Part shown: one piece after another, positions 40,901-50,866 of the stretch
Numbering within the stretch: the stretch's first letter is position 1
Layout: each line of letters opens with the position of its first letter
Position numbers and translations under genes: made by a program
Notes under the pieces: generated by a model
What the model was told of the DNA's origin: nothing
Seen by the model: the letters and a program-made list of their open reading frames with translations, nothing else
The model's database searches: none
Origin: Chaenocephalus aceratus
Lineage: Eukaryota; Chordata; Actinopteri; Perciformes; Channichthyidae
Reading direction: 5' to 3'
Assembly (NCBI GenBank): GCA_023974075.1
Contig: CM043808.1
Span: forward strand, 19,404,204 to 19,468,203
DNA length: 64,000 bases

Positions 40901-40995
40901 CTTATGCTGATGTTGAAGACTCTGAGAATGAGATAAACAGTCAAGAAGAAGTTACAAGCCTTGAGTCAAAGACTTTGAAAAATAATTCATCATAA
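25312..40995 (+). CDS. rp1l1: rp1l1-like gene (retinitis pigmentosa 1-like 1), three coding exons, with several frame breaks
   Basis: RP1L1 is a doublecortin-family protein of the photoreceptor axoneme/connecting cilium. Exons by splice sites: 25312-25922, 28588-28738 and a terminal exon from 28918 to TAA at 40993-40995. The identity rests on a good second doublecortin domain (KRLVLVKNSDPSSRK, then VRKLYTLDGRKV joined to IDNVQSLMQSPSVLVC), the family block DDIEKRVRVNKDGSLSMEMK (near 29090), SPTEVVNEWLNSIP (near 35490), the block DPVWVLTLLTKIEKQF (near 36400) and CPCEACMDKK (36787-36816). It ends with acidic repeats, as in mammalian RP1L1. The first doublecortin domain is badly degraded. The giant exon changes frame about nine times, mostly by single bases in short A or G runs and without independent nonsense codons. 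Fish have two rp1l1 paralogues and I cannot say which this is. It is either a working gene with consensus errors or a copy starting to decay. Confidence 0.85.
25923..28587 (+). other. rp1l1: rp1l1 intron between the DCX exons
   Basis: A GT-AG intron of 2665 bases (GTGAG at 25923, TTTCAG ending at 28587). It is AT-rich and contains the AT palindrome at 26777-26814. The ORFs in it (27247-27478, 28320-28517) show nothing recognisable. Confidence 0.8.
26777..26814. repeat. AT-rich palindrome with a (TA)n core
   Basis: TTGTTGGTTTTA, a (TA)n core, then TAAAACCCACAA: a near-perfect inverted repeat about 38 bases long that could extrude as a cruciform. Confidence 0.7.
28588..28738 (+). CDS. rp1l1: rp1l1 exon encoding the end of DCX domain 2
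   Basis: The acceptor is at 28587. The donor GTAGG follows 28738, in phase 1. It encodes IDNVQSLMQSPSVLVCMGRE, which completes the second doublecortin domain, and then a short linker. The frame is continuous with the preceding exon (phase 0) and with the next exon (G|GA). Confidence 0.85.
28918..40995 (+). CDS. rp1l1: rp1l1 giant terminal exon (about 12.1 kb)
   Basis: It begins after ATCCAAG (ending 28917) and stops at TAA 40993-40995. Regions in order: a Ser/Thr-rich linker; the conserved DDIEKRV...MEMKVRF block; a His/Cys patch PHCPHCCRHGQEYDIW (about 29365-29410), a likely family zinc-like motif; the Ser/Lys repeat region (30090-35000); the conserved SPTEVVNEWL and SVQVMKVLL blocks; the DPVWVL helical block; CPCEAC; and the acidic repeat tail. 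Frame changes are needed near 29073-29082, 29177, 29272-29278, 29702-29715, 29911-29930, 31662, 32098-32108, 32476, 35017-35027 and 36225. Long uninterrupted segments remain, the longest being 36208-40995 (1595 codons). Confidence 0.8.
30090..35000 (+). repeat. rp1l1: Ser/Lys/Glu imperfect protein repeats in rp1l1
   Basis: Dozens of imperfect units of about 35-60 residues share the pattern ERAPSAxSxKSAKSxxSxKS followed by an acidic linker. At DNA level some blocks are nearly identical and about 0.99-1.26 kb apart (31747 and 32738; 31981 and 33234; 32105 and 33365), which shows recent internal tandem duplication. The regular spacing of Ser and basic residues suggests a disordered, phosphorylatable, possibly microtubule-binding region (inference). 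Confidence 0.85.
36900..40985 (+). repeat. rp1l1: Acidic (Glu/Asp/Ala/Thr) repeat tail of rp1l1
   Basis: About 1350 residues dominated by Glu, Asp, Ala, Thr and Ser, built on units such as VAATSEHESDRDEAVEEGTG. Near-identical units of 87 and 81 bp start at 38574 and 38661, with a third, partial copy at 38742. Mammalian RP1L1 has an independent, length-polymorphic Glu-rich repeat in the same relative position. Confidence 0.85.
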
Positions 40996-41651
40996 GTTGA
41001 CCGTGACTCTGCAAAAGCTGGTGGGAAAAGAGTGAGACGAGGAGTGTACACAAGGAAATCGAGAAGCAGGCAATGTGCCGTCTGAGGTCATTCTTGTTGC
41101 ATCAAGACATACGGTAAGGTTCTGGAGAGAGACCTTACAAGAAATGCAAAGAGTGAAATGTAATTAATTGACCTAGATTATTCTAATTTCTAACTTGATT
41201 GAAACGTATGGTTACAAAAGCACTAAAGAAACAAGCACTTTGTTCCAGCATGTGCAATGCTGAGACTGAACACATGCACAACTACTAATCATACAGTTAA
41301 AGAAGAACCATCAAAACTTGAATGTATATATATATATATATATGTAGCCGGTTTGCATAGTTTTTAATGCAAAGTTAAATGAGACTTGTATTATTTTAAT
41401 GCATTATAAATGTTTGTTACATGTTACCTACTGAAACTGGCCCCAGACAGACACATGGCAATAATAGTAAACTGTGCTAAATGTGTGGTACTTTGTAGAA
41501 TCTACAACTGTTACACTAATGTCTTAAATATGTCGTATATCCACATATACTGTAGTTTTCTTCAAATTACTCCAGTATAACAATATTTGCTGCTCAACAT
41601 TTTCTGCTAGATTTAGCAAGAATGTTTTCCGAATGTATTTCATGGAATAAA
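40996..41651 (+). promoter_or_regulatory. rp1l1: rp1l1 3' UTR with polyadenylation signal
   Basis: AT-rich, with a short (TA)n at about 41326-41343. AATAAA lies at 41646-41651, about 650 bases past the stop. Confidence 0.5.
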
Positions 41652-42440
41652 ACATTTTGGTTCCGAAGGTAAAGGTAAAGATATATATTTTTAAAGTCAT
41701 TATTTCTGGAAAGCCAGAAAAATTGATATTTATTTTGAATGTTTAACTAACTACTTTGCAGTACTGTCCATGGCAGTATGTTAGTGTTCGATATAAAGGG
41801 AAAAACTGGATGATGACACATTTTAGTGTATGCATTTTCATAGTTTTAACCAGGAAGCTGCGAGAAAGCTTTAATAAGTTCTATAGCAGGTTTACGGGAA
41901 CATCTCAGGAAAGAAGCAAAAGTCAGAGATGTATCGTGGCATACTGTAGCCTACTATTGTTCTGTATTTTAGACAATTCAACAGTGTTTATGAGTAAGAA
42001 AATAAGATATTCTCTGTGGTGCAGCGGCTACTACCTTTATTGAATGTACTGTACTGATTATTTATTTATTTAATAAAAACTACTTTTACGTCTTTTGTTA
42101 TTCTTTTTTACAGACAATTCAATTAAAAAAACAACACAACACGAGTCATCACTTCTGAAAATATGTCAGTATGCATAAAACACTCTTGGAACAACATATT
42201 TACGTGTTGCACTCATACACAGAGATGTATGTAAGGCACCACAAAGTGATTATCAGTGCTTCAGAATATTGATTGATAACATTGAATAACTAAAAATATT
42301 ATTATCATAATCAGTGAAAATGTTACGCTCACTTTCAAGCAATTGTACTGTTGTTTGAATAAGTATTGTCCAAACATTCACAACAGTCAACAAAATAAAA
42401 TAAAATAAATAGTGCAACATGCAGATCTGCCACACTGAAC
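41652..42440. other. Intergenic region after rp1l1
   Basis: AT-rich, with an additional AATAAA-like site near 42070. The small ORF at 41756-42043 shows no known motif. Confidence 0.4.
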
Positions 42441-42908
42441 CAGAGGTGGCAAAATAACTCAGATCTTGTACTTGAGTAAAAGTAGAAGTACCAGAGTGTA
42501 GGAATACTACACTCTGATATACTTAAAGTACCAAAAGTAAAATGACTCATTATGCAGATTGGCTAATTTAAATCATAGAATAATATTTATGTAATGTTTT
42601 GATTATAATTATTGATGCATTAAAGTGCTGTTAAAGGTTCAGCTAGTTTTAATGACTGTTTATGGGTAGCTGGTGAATTTTCCTCAGGTGTAACTAAAGT
42701 CTTATTTAAGTGTTGATTATATTTCACATCATTAATCCAAATCGGTCAAGTAACTAAAGGTATTTAATAAATGTAGTGGAGTAAAAGTACACTATTTACC
42801 TCTCAAATGTAGTGGAGTAGAAGTATAAAGTAGCATAACAATAGTATACTCAATATTTTACTGAAGTACAGTACTTGAGTAAATCTACTTTGTTACTTCC
42901 CACCTCTG
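42441..42908. mobile_element. hAT-type MITE with perfect 8-bp target duplication
   Basis: The element starts CAGAGGTGGCAAAATAACTC and ends GTTACTTCCCACCTCTG, so the ends are inverted. It is flanked on both sides by the exact direct repeat CACTGAAC (42433-42440 and 42909-42916). The interior has the widespread fish phrase CAGATCTTGTACTTGAGTAA. It is 468 bp and non-coding. A second, less complete copy lies at 63432-63860. Confidence 0.88.
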
Positions 42909-43093
42909 CACTGAACACTACAACTGCTGATCCACTGTATCTTTTTTTTAAGTAAAATGATACAAAAGAATGATGATTAATTAGAAATCACCAAGTATTG
43001 ACTGACCACATTGTTTCCAAGGAGGAAATATGATTAATAGTACTCAGCTTTAAAGTAAATGGTGAAAACCTAATCAGTTCTCATTCATAACAC

Positions 43094-43244
43094 GATGTCT
43101 CACTATGGGATGCGCCTCATCGCGGAGCAAACAGAAGCATCAATCTCATTACGCCAATCCTGATTGGCTGGTGATCTTGACGTCAACGTCAGGGGAAATC
43201 ACCCCCTATAAGTAGCTTGCGCCACGACGCATGCGTCATTCAAA
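43094..43244. repeat. Left inverted terminal repeat of the DIRS element
   Basis: It starts GATGTCTCACTATGGGATGC and ends GCATGCGTCATTCAAA, complementary to 47203-47352 with few differences. It carries a full CRE palindrome TGACGTCA near 43178 followed by a second ACGTCA, and a CCCTATAAGTAG stretch near 43204 that may act as a TATA box. It probably contains the element promoter. Confidence 0.85.
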
Positions 43245-43705
43245 CACCTCTTCTCGCTTCAGAGCACATCTCTAATAGTAGCCGGGCTAGCTTAACAGTC
43301 CACAGACTGAACCAAAGCTAATTTCGGTCGACGGGCGTTAGCCGGCTACCCGATTCTGCCTCGCAGAAGAGTACGATACTAACACACCAGTTAGTATTAT
43401 AGTCAACCTCGCCGTTCTTCCTCTGGAGTTAAGGTAAGGTTTTGACTTCAAGTTAGCAACACACCAGTTGCAAGCTTGTGTTTTTTCCCCTGACTGCCGA
43501 CACCACGGTAGCGAAGACACTTTTTTTCTTCTCTCTTCCGCGGAGGAGAAAAGGATTACAGGAATATTACCATACCAGGTAATATCCTTGAGAGAAAAAG
43601 ACCCACGCTGTCCTTTTTCCCCCGGATTAAAGACAGATCGGTAAACACTTTTTTCTCGACGTACCTGTTACGAGCGGGCCCTCTCCACGCCTCACGGCGA
43701 ACGAG

Positions 43706-44486
43706 ATGGACGCCTCTCTCCCTCACACCAGAGGAGTCAGGGACTCGGAGGCTCGGCGCTGCGGTTGCGGGTTGAAAGTGTCAGGCACAGACTCACACCA
43801 GATCTGTTCGTCCTGCCTCGGGCTGGAACACGCCCAGGAGGCCATTGACAACCCCGGCTCGTGCGGACATTGTGCCCGCCTCACCGTGAAGAGCCTCCAC
43901 CGAAGGTTAGCACAACAAGCTAGCCTGTCGGGACGGGACCCCCTCATGTCCACTGATCTGCCGACCGGCAATCAAGACACGGGGGCGTCTGCCGCAGAGA
44001 TGGAGCCCCTCACTGCGGTCTGGAGATCCGGTGGCGGCAAGAAACGCGGGAACGGGGCCCCACGCTATACCAAGCTGGGGCTCCCGGCTGGACCTCACCA
44101 TGGTTTCACCCGCGGAAGATGTCCTGGAGTTAGACTACATGGAGGACGAAGAGTACACCTCTGAGTTCCTCCTGTCTGACTCGGATGAGCAGGAAGACGA
44201 CATCTTCATGTCATCGGCTCAGGCTGCAAAGCCGGGAGCGATGGCTGCTCTCCCGGGCGATAGCACACCAGCTTCGCCCTGTCTCAGTATGGACCTACAA
44301 GCCGTGTGTCAGCGCGCTGCGGCCACACTAGACAAGTTGGCCGAGAAAATCTCCGGTTCCGGCTGCAGCTCAGGCTCAGCCAACCCAGAATTTCGACCAG
44401 CAGTCGAGGAAGAAGAAGCGAGCGGCGTGACAGCCCCTCCTTCTCCCCTCCGTGAATGTGTTCCCGCCGCCTCGAGAGATGCCTAA
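43706..44486 (+). pseudogene. DIRS gag-like region, frameshifted
   Basis: The first frame (43706-44164) starts MDASLPHTRG and has a Cys/His-rich segment CGCGLKVSGTDSHQICSSCL continuing to CGHCARL, typical of DIRS ORF1 products in fish. Near 44030 the coding sense moves to a second frame, with an acidic stretch LELDYMEDEEYTSEF, and runs to 44486. Translation is therefore interrupted. In an intact element this protein would package the RNA. The start codon choice is the first ATG after the left repeat. Confidence 0.6.
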
Positions 44487-44693
44487 ACGCCATCCTCAAG
44501 TCCGCACAAACACATGTCACACGTTGGTTGATTCCTCTGTCATTAAACATTTGCCGCTGACGCATCCAGGCTTCAGGCCGAGGGCGCAGCTCAAAAAAAT
44601 GAAAAGAAAATCAATAAAACCAATAAGCAGCCCGCCAATTTTCTCCCCTTTTGAGAGCAGCTACGGCATCTCTCAAAAGGCGGATTATTGACG

Positions 44694-44830
44694 GGTCTGT
44701 GAAGGCACCACCGCCACGCGCAGTGCCGGCTGGAGCTGTAAAGGCACCACCGTCACACGCATGCGCAGTACCGGCTGGAGCTGGAAAGGCACCACCGCCA
44801 CGCGCATGCGCAGTGCCGGCCGTAGCCGTA
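44694..44830 (+). repeat. GC-rich minisatellite in the DIRS element, three units
   Basis: Three tandem units (39, 45 and 45 bp) share AAGGCACCACCGCCACGCGC and GCAGTGCCGGCTGGAGCTG. The region sits where the reverse transcriptase should be encoded and is more GC-rich than the surrounding DNA. Confidence 0.8.
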
Positions 44831-45059
44831 AGAGTGATATCCCAGCTGGCTCTAAGGAGCATACAGCAGGAGATACTCACGATGTCTGCCTGGGCTTCTC
44901 AAAACAGTTATAATGTATCTGTTTTCACAAACCCAGAGAGAGTCAACCCATATTCTGGAGAGAAGAGTTCTCTCTCTCCCAGAAAGAAGGGTTTTATCTA
45001 TAAAGCCCACCGAGCGGGGTCAGATTACGGAGGAAAATTTCCTCGTAAAGCACCCGCTC

Positions 45060-45660
45060 AACATGGGCCTCATAATAAAACTAAACCCCGAACGCCACGG
45101 CGTACGGAGAGTTTTGGTGATTATGAAATGCGTAGTGGCACTACACCCGACTTTTCCAGTGCGGGACGCGCCTACGGGTGCAGTCCTTTCACGGAAGGTG
45201 GTCACAACGGACGCAGGTCAGACGGGCTGATAGGGGATTTACGAAGGTCGCCCGGTGAGAGGTCCCTAGAGCAGAGACCTCCAGTGGGCACACGTAAACT
45301 ACCCGGAGCTTTTAGCGGTGTTCCCCACCCAAAAACGCTTCCTGCCTTCTCTCAGAGGACATCATGTCCTCGTGAGGACAGACAACACAATATCGTGTAT
45401 GAACCGCCAAGGGAGGTTGCGTTGTCTCCAGTCACACACACTGGCACACAAACTGATCCCTTGGAGCGACAGACGTCTCCTCTCTCTGAGAACGACACGA
45501 GTACCGGGTGTTATGCACCTCGGGACAGAATTACTGTCAAAAGGTGCACCACTCTATGCAGACTGGACTCCTCATCCAAGGATCGAGAGTCCGCTGTGGG
45601 TGCGTTACGGCGGAGCCGCGTTAAGTCTGTTTGCAAGAGGAGAAAATGCTCAATGACAGC
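45060..45660 (+). pseudogene. DIRS RNase H remnant
   Basis: RKVVTTDAGQTG (about 45195-45230) is the first RNase H aspartate motif. After a frame break it continues as HVNYPELLAVF, then FLPSLRGHHVLVRTDN and PGVMHLGTELLSKGAPLYAD (45318-45656), all usual landmarks of the DIRS RNase H domain. Upstream there is no readable YxDD-type reverse transcriptase motif. Stops and frame changes make this non-functional. Confidence 0.65.
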
Positions 45661-45839
45661 TGTTCTCTTTAATGCACGATTTAAACGCACCGTTAGGCGG
45701 GGACGCACTCGTACACGATTGACCTCCGGGTCCTCTGTGCGTGTTCCCACCCCTGGTTCTGTTACCCTTAACTCTGGCCAGAGTGAAGGAGCAACGCCAC
45801 ACACTTACTCTGATGTTTCCACCCTAGCCAGCAATATAC

Positions 45840-46999
45840 GGGCTGGCGGAGATATATCAGCTGTTGTGCGGGCAGCCATGGCAGCCCCCACCACGCAGGG
45901 ACAGATTGTCTCAGGCGGGGGGGGCGATCCTTCACCCACGCCCAGAGCGCGGGGCACTATGGGCCTGACCCGTGAGTGGTACAATCTGAATACAGTGGGA
46001 CTCCCTCAGAAGGTGATAAACACTATTCAGAGTGCGAGAGCTTCCTCCACCAGGTCTCTTTACGACTGTAAGTGGAGGGTGTTTGAGGAGTGGTGCCTTC
46101 AAGAAGGACACATCTCTTTTCAATGTCCTGTCGGGGTGATTTTATCATTCTACAGGACTTGATCGATAAACACAGAGCTTTCTCCACGATCAAGGTGTAC
46201 CTGGCTGCTATTGCTGCATGCCATGTGGGCTTTGAGGGTAAGACGGCTAGCCAACATCCTTTGGTTTGCCGTTTTATGAAGGGAGCGCGCAGGCTCCTCC
46301 CTGTCTCCAGGTCGCTGGTGCCCTTATGGGACCTGGCAGTGGTTTCAAATGGGCTCAAAATGACCCCATTTGAACCCCTGGAAGGAGCTGACATGAAACA
46401 TCTGTCACTCAAGACAGTGCTGTTACTGGCCCTGGCATCCGCTAAACGGGTCAGTGATATCCATGCACTGTCTGTACATCCCTCATGCACTCAGTTCGCC
46501 CCAGGGCAAACGAGAGTGTTGTTGAAACCCAACCCTGCCTTTACACCAAAGGTGGTTGGTTCGTGTACCCCGATTGACATTGAGGCATTTCCTCCGCAGC
46601 TGGTTTCCTCCGGGGAGCAGCAGCAGGATCTGTTGTGTCCAGTCCGGGCTTTACACACATATATGGCTTCGTCTTAATGACCAACTCTTCGTGTCCTGGG
46701 CTAAACCTCACAAGGGTAAGCCTGTTACTAAGCAACGGCTCTCCCACTGGATCGTGGAGGCGATTGCTTTGGCCTATACGAGTCAGAATCTGCAAGCACC
46801 TTCGGGTCTGCAGGCTCACTCGACTCGGGGCCTGGCTACATCCTGGGCTTTGTTCAAGGGTGTTTCCATCCAAGACATCTGTGCAGCGGCAAGCTGGTCT
46901 TCGCCGCTCACTTTTGTCCGCTTTTACAGGCTAGACGTCTCCGCTCCAAGCGTGGCCCGAGCAGTGCTGGGCACCTTGTTGAGTCGGGACTCCACCTGA
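45840..46999 (+). pseudogene. DIRS tyrosine recombinase, frameshifted
   Basis: This is the integrase-like enzyme that inserts the circular DNA copy. The N-terminal core-binding part (SLYDCKWRVFEEWC, about 46055) ends at 46162 in one frame. A second frame from about 46150 has HRAFSTIKVYLAAIAA and the first catalytic Arg in AKRVSDIHALSVHPS (about 46440-46480) and stops at 46677. A third frame holds KPVTKQRLSHWIV, the HxxR motif in AHSTRGLATSW (about 46815) and the candidate nucleophile Tyr in FVRFYRLDV (about 46912-46940), ending at 46999. The catalytic residues are still visible, but two frame breaks divide the protein. Confidence 0.75.
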
Positions 47000-47059
47000 T
47001 AAATTCTGGTTGATCGGTGATCTTCGAGATAAGCTCGTCTGGCAATACGGGAGCTACAA

Positions 47060-47153
47060 TATCCCATAGTGAGACATCGAACGGAGTGTTATGAATGAGA
47101 ACTATAGGTTACTTACGTAACCCCAGTCCTCAGAGTAACATGAAGTGAGATGT
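47060..47153. repeat. Internal complementary region of the DIRS element
   Basis: Bases 47060-47102 are the inverse of the left end (ATAGTGAGACATCG...GAATGAGAAC; there is a small extra segment not present at 43093). Bases 47100-47153 are the inverse of the right end (AACTATAGGTTACTTACG...). The two halves meet at AAC, the complement of the GTT at each terminus. Confidence 0.88.
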
Positions 47154-47202
47154 CTCACCAGACGGCCCTCCTTGCTATGGTGAAGCGAGGAGAGGTGCTT
47201 AT

Positions 47203-47402
47203 TTTGAATGACGCATGCGTCGTGGCGCAAGCTACATATAGGGGGTGATTTCCCCTGACGTTGACGTCAAGATCACCAGCCAATCAGGATTGGCGTAATG
47301 AGATTGATGCTTCTGTTTGCTCCGCGATGAGGCGCATCCCATAATGAGACATCTCACTTCATGTTACTCTGAGGCCTGGGGTTACGTAAGTAACCTATAG
47401 TT
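47203..47402. repeat. Right inverted terminal repeat of the DIRS element plus terminal extension
   Basis: 47203-47352 pairs with the left repeat and includes the CRE-like TGACGTTGACGTCA. 47345-47402 is the end-specific extension that pairs with the internal complementary region. Confidence 0.85.
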
Positions 47403-48224
47403 TCTGAATGAAACACAATGACACTATTCGCCTTGTCAATATTGATCATATTAACACTTTCAAATATTAATGCTGCAGTAATGTTTTAGTTGGTGTGATG
47501 TATTTATTCCTCAAATCTCAAAAAGCAGAGAGTTTTTTGGAGGAAGCACCTGCTTGCTGGCACAGAGTTATTTCCACCTTAAACACTGGAAGAGTGAGGA
47601 ACGTCATCCGGAGCACAATAATAAGGGGCTTTCCCGCGGCCATGTTTACCTCGGAGCAACTTGCCCCAGGAACAGCTGTCCAGACTGCCAACTGCAAGAC
47701 TGCGGAGCCATGTGACTTTCACACAAAGAGTGACAGGTACAGGGGAATATTGAGTTTTGCCAAAAATCTCAAAATAATGGATTGTTATAATATGAAGTTT
47801 AAGATACACAAATAATAATGCATGAAATAATAAATGAATGTTCCAAAATAAAGGAGTAGGTATACAAAGATTATCCTTTAATATGCACTAAATGTTTATA
47901 TGTTCGAAGCACTGATTTTATAGTAAACTCCAGAAATAAAGCTTAAATTGTTTCACCTACCGAAAAGGAATAGGAAAAGTGAAGCTCTCCCAAAACCTTG
48001 GAAGATCCCAGAGGAATAGCAACGTGCCTGTTGAATGCATGAGGGGGAGTTCAATTGTTCCTTGTTTATTGACAATCACTTTGTCTTTTTAAGGCAAATG
48101 CAGGAGCAAGGCCTTCTCTCACTTCATGTGTGACAGAGGAGAGAAATGGTTCCCACACAGCCAGGAAGTCAAAGAGGGGCCTGTTGCGATGTAAAGGGGG
48201 ATCAAAATTGAGGAAAAGTGTGTT

Positions 48225-48225
<1 letters not shown>
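47403..48225. other. Intergenic region, no recognised feature
   Basis: The ORF at 47495-47815 has no known motif. The sequence is AT-rich. Confidence 0.4.
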
Positions 48226-48305
<80 letters not shown>

Positions 48306-48310
48306 ATGTG

Positions 48311-48342
<32 letters not shown>

Positions 48343-48345
48343 TGT
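48226..48345. repeat. (TG)n microsatellite, about 120 bp
   Basis: Pure (TG)n for most of its length, then (TGCG)n near the 3' end. ORFs on both strands here are translations of the repeat. Confidence 0.95.
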
Positions 48346-48620
48346 AGTGTAAGTGAGCTTAAATCAAAGCTTTAATAAATGCTGACTGAACACTCACTGT
48401 GCAGCTTCGAGATAATATTCAACAGTAACTCATTATATTTAGGCCAGAACTTTACTAAGGCTTCAAGGTACTTGAATTGAATATTTATTTGTTCTACTTT
48501 ATTCTTCTACAGTACTTCACTACATGTCAGAGGCATGTATTTGACCTTTTACTCTATTGCATTTTTGTGACATTACCTACTTTGAAGAATCAGATGAATA
48601 ATTCGAAAATATAATTATCT

Positions 48621-48960
48621 ATCCTGGCTCCAAAATGGTGGAATGAGCTCCCAATTGAAATCAGGACAGCAGATCGCTTACACATCTTCCGGCGCAGACT
48701 AAAAACTCGTCTCTTTCGACTCCACTTCGAGCGATAGAATTACTAAAAAGGAATTGCTAACAAAGCACTTATATACTAATAAAGGACATGGCTTATCTAA
48801 AGCCAGTTGAGTAGCACTTGAAATGTTTTAGCTCTATGAAACCTGATGTACTTATATGATTCTGTTTTCTTCAAGTTTGTATCTTGTTGGTCGAACGCAC
48901 TTATTGTAAGTCGCTTTGGATAAAAGCGTCAGCTAAATGCAATGTAAAGTAATGTAATCT
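48621..48960 (+). mobile_element. 3' end of an L2-type LINE
   Basis: The start can be read as the C-terminus of a LINE ORF2 (PKWWNELPIEIRTADRLH..., ending near 48735). It then runs through a 3' UTR to AAGTCGCTTTGGATAAAAGC and GTCAGCTAAATGCAATGTAA, the well-known tail of L2-clade elements in fish. It is 5' truncated. Confidence 0.7.
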
Positions 48961-49472
48961 AAAAATGTATCATATAGTATGATTGGTTTAGGTACAACTT
49001 GCCACTTTGCATGAGCTACAAGTGTTATCTAAACACTGTTGTGCAGATTGAAAACTATAACTTTTGGCATGTTTTGTAAAAATGTTATTCTAAAAGTGTT
49101 GTACTTTTACTTTGTACTGAGTCCACCACCGATAAGCAAATACTTTGGGTCACATGCGGTGCACACTCACATTGATGACAGGAATTGAAAGGCTCTTTGG
49201 CAGCATGTGTGCTTTTGGCCAGGGCTGTGTCAGTAAAGGAGACCCACGCTCCCTTTCTTTCCCACCGTTGTTCAGGTTATCCTGTGGGCCCACTTATGAC
49301 CCAACTGTAGGCAGGATGCAATGTCTGGGGACCCCACCAGGGTTGTACATAAGCATCCGCCAAGCCCTGGGAAGAAAACAAGGGCTGATGGAAAACCAGA
49401 AGAAGGGAGCATAAAGAGAAACTGCAGTTAGTAACCAGGACGCACTCAATAACACTCACCATGCACCTGCAG

Positions 49473-49519
<47 letters not shown>

Positions 49520-50859
49520 ACTTGTGTGTATGTGCAGGTTGTTCCTTCAGAGAACTACAGCACAGCACAGTCCCCACACACAGCACAGGTGGTCCAAACA
49601 AAAACCTATGAAGTGTTGCCCAGAGAGTAATATCCCCACGTTGCGTGTTGTATAAAAGCCCCCCATAGAAAACACTTCCGGTGCTGTAAGATTTATTGTT
49701 CCCCGCACTTCTAGCTCATGACATCCTCTGAATGATATCTTCCTCACAAGGTTCCTTGATATATCCTTAATAACGTTTAATAGTCACTGAACATGCAAAG
49801 CAGAAACAAAAGGGTTCATAATTACTGCCAGATAACTCAAGGACATATTGTTTTTGTGTTTATCGAAGGAGGTGAATTCCCTCTTCGCTGTATTGTGTGA
49901 TGAGAATAGGAAAGAGCTGGTTAACTGCAGAGTATGGTGTGAAAACCAAAAGCATTGTTATACTTTGATAGATTGACCGCACATCAGCTCGCGATCTTTC
50001 CCCCACTCAATGTCAAAGACTTCACATCTGTATTCACATCCGCACACTGTCATCAGCACCAGCGACGGATACCCAAGTGTTACGTAACAAAAGAATCTCA
50101 GAAGTTCAACTCTCTATTGAATGATTGTTTCTTTTATATGAGGGCAATGTAAGGGTCATGTATTAATAGAACTGGCATGAAGTTAGGGACAAGCTGGTAA
50201 AGTGGACCTACTTTAGAATAGTCAGGGGTTTAAAACGTGACTTTCTACGCCCTCTAGTGTCAACACTGAGGAACACCAACAAACAGGAAGCACTGTCCCT
50301 CAGACATGGACTGCATTTTGTATGAATACAGAATCATTGCGTAGACTTTGAAGACGTTTATGTACATAGGTGGGTTTTCAGTCTGCAATGGAGGATGTGT
50401 AGACTTTCTGCTGTCCTGACACCAATGGGGAGCTCGATCCACCATTTTTGGGCCAGGACAGCAAACAGTGGTCTTTTTTATAAAGGGTACCTGGGTCCCA
50501 CTCCCAGTGAGGGAGAAGCTAGCTGATTGGCTGATGCAGAGCACATGCTGGAGTGTATGGTTTACAATTTAAATTAAAGGTTAGTAATGACTGATTGTCA
50601 CATTTATTTGACTAGAGTAACTAACAGCCTATAGTTAAAATACTAAATAAAAAGGTAATGAATACTTTTTGTAATAATCACAATTTTTGTGTTTCTATAA
50701 ATGGAAAATAAAGGAAATTAATTAAAAAGATGAACCTTAATCTACAGTATATTAAAGTAGAACAAGTACAATTGGGAGATATAGAACAATTGGACGAAAT
50801 AGCAGTACAATATTTCTCTTTCAATTTTCTTCCAATTTGACCTTTGACCTTACACAGGT
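48961..50859. other. Intergenic region with a (GT)n tract
   Basis: No gene recognised. A (GT)n microsatellite lies at 49475-49517. The ORFs at 49145-49414 and 50260-50544 have no known motif. Confidence 0.4.
49475..49517. repeat. (GT)n microsatellite
   Basis: About 43 bases of alternating TG. Confidence 0.95.
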
Positions 50860-50866
50860 TTAGGAG

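Larger units (their letters stand above)
43077..47402 (+). mobile_element. DIRS-type tyrosine-recombinase retrotransposon, defective
   Basis: The element is bounded by GTT at 43077-43079 and GTT at 47400-47402. It has inverted terminal repeats of about 150 bp (43094-43244 and 47203-47352), each extended outward by end-specific sequence. An internal complementary region at 47060-47153 is the inverse complement of both outer ends joined at AAC (47100-47102). This layout is diagnostic of DIRS elements, which insert through a circle and make no target duplication. Coding remnants in order are a gag-like protein, RNase H and a tyrosine recombinase. The reverse transcriptase core is missing and the frames are broken, so it cannot move by itself. 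Confidence 0.88.

Noticed and set aside
48119..48375. ORFs on both strands rich in HT or CV repeats
   Set aside because: Translation of the (TG)n microsatellite.
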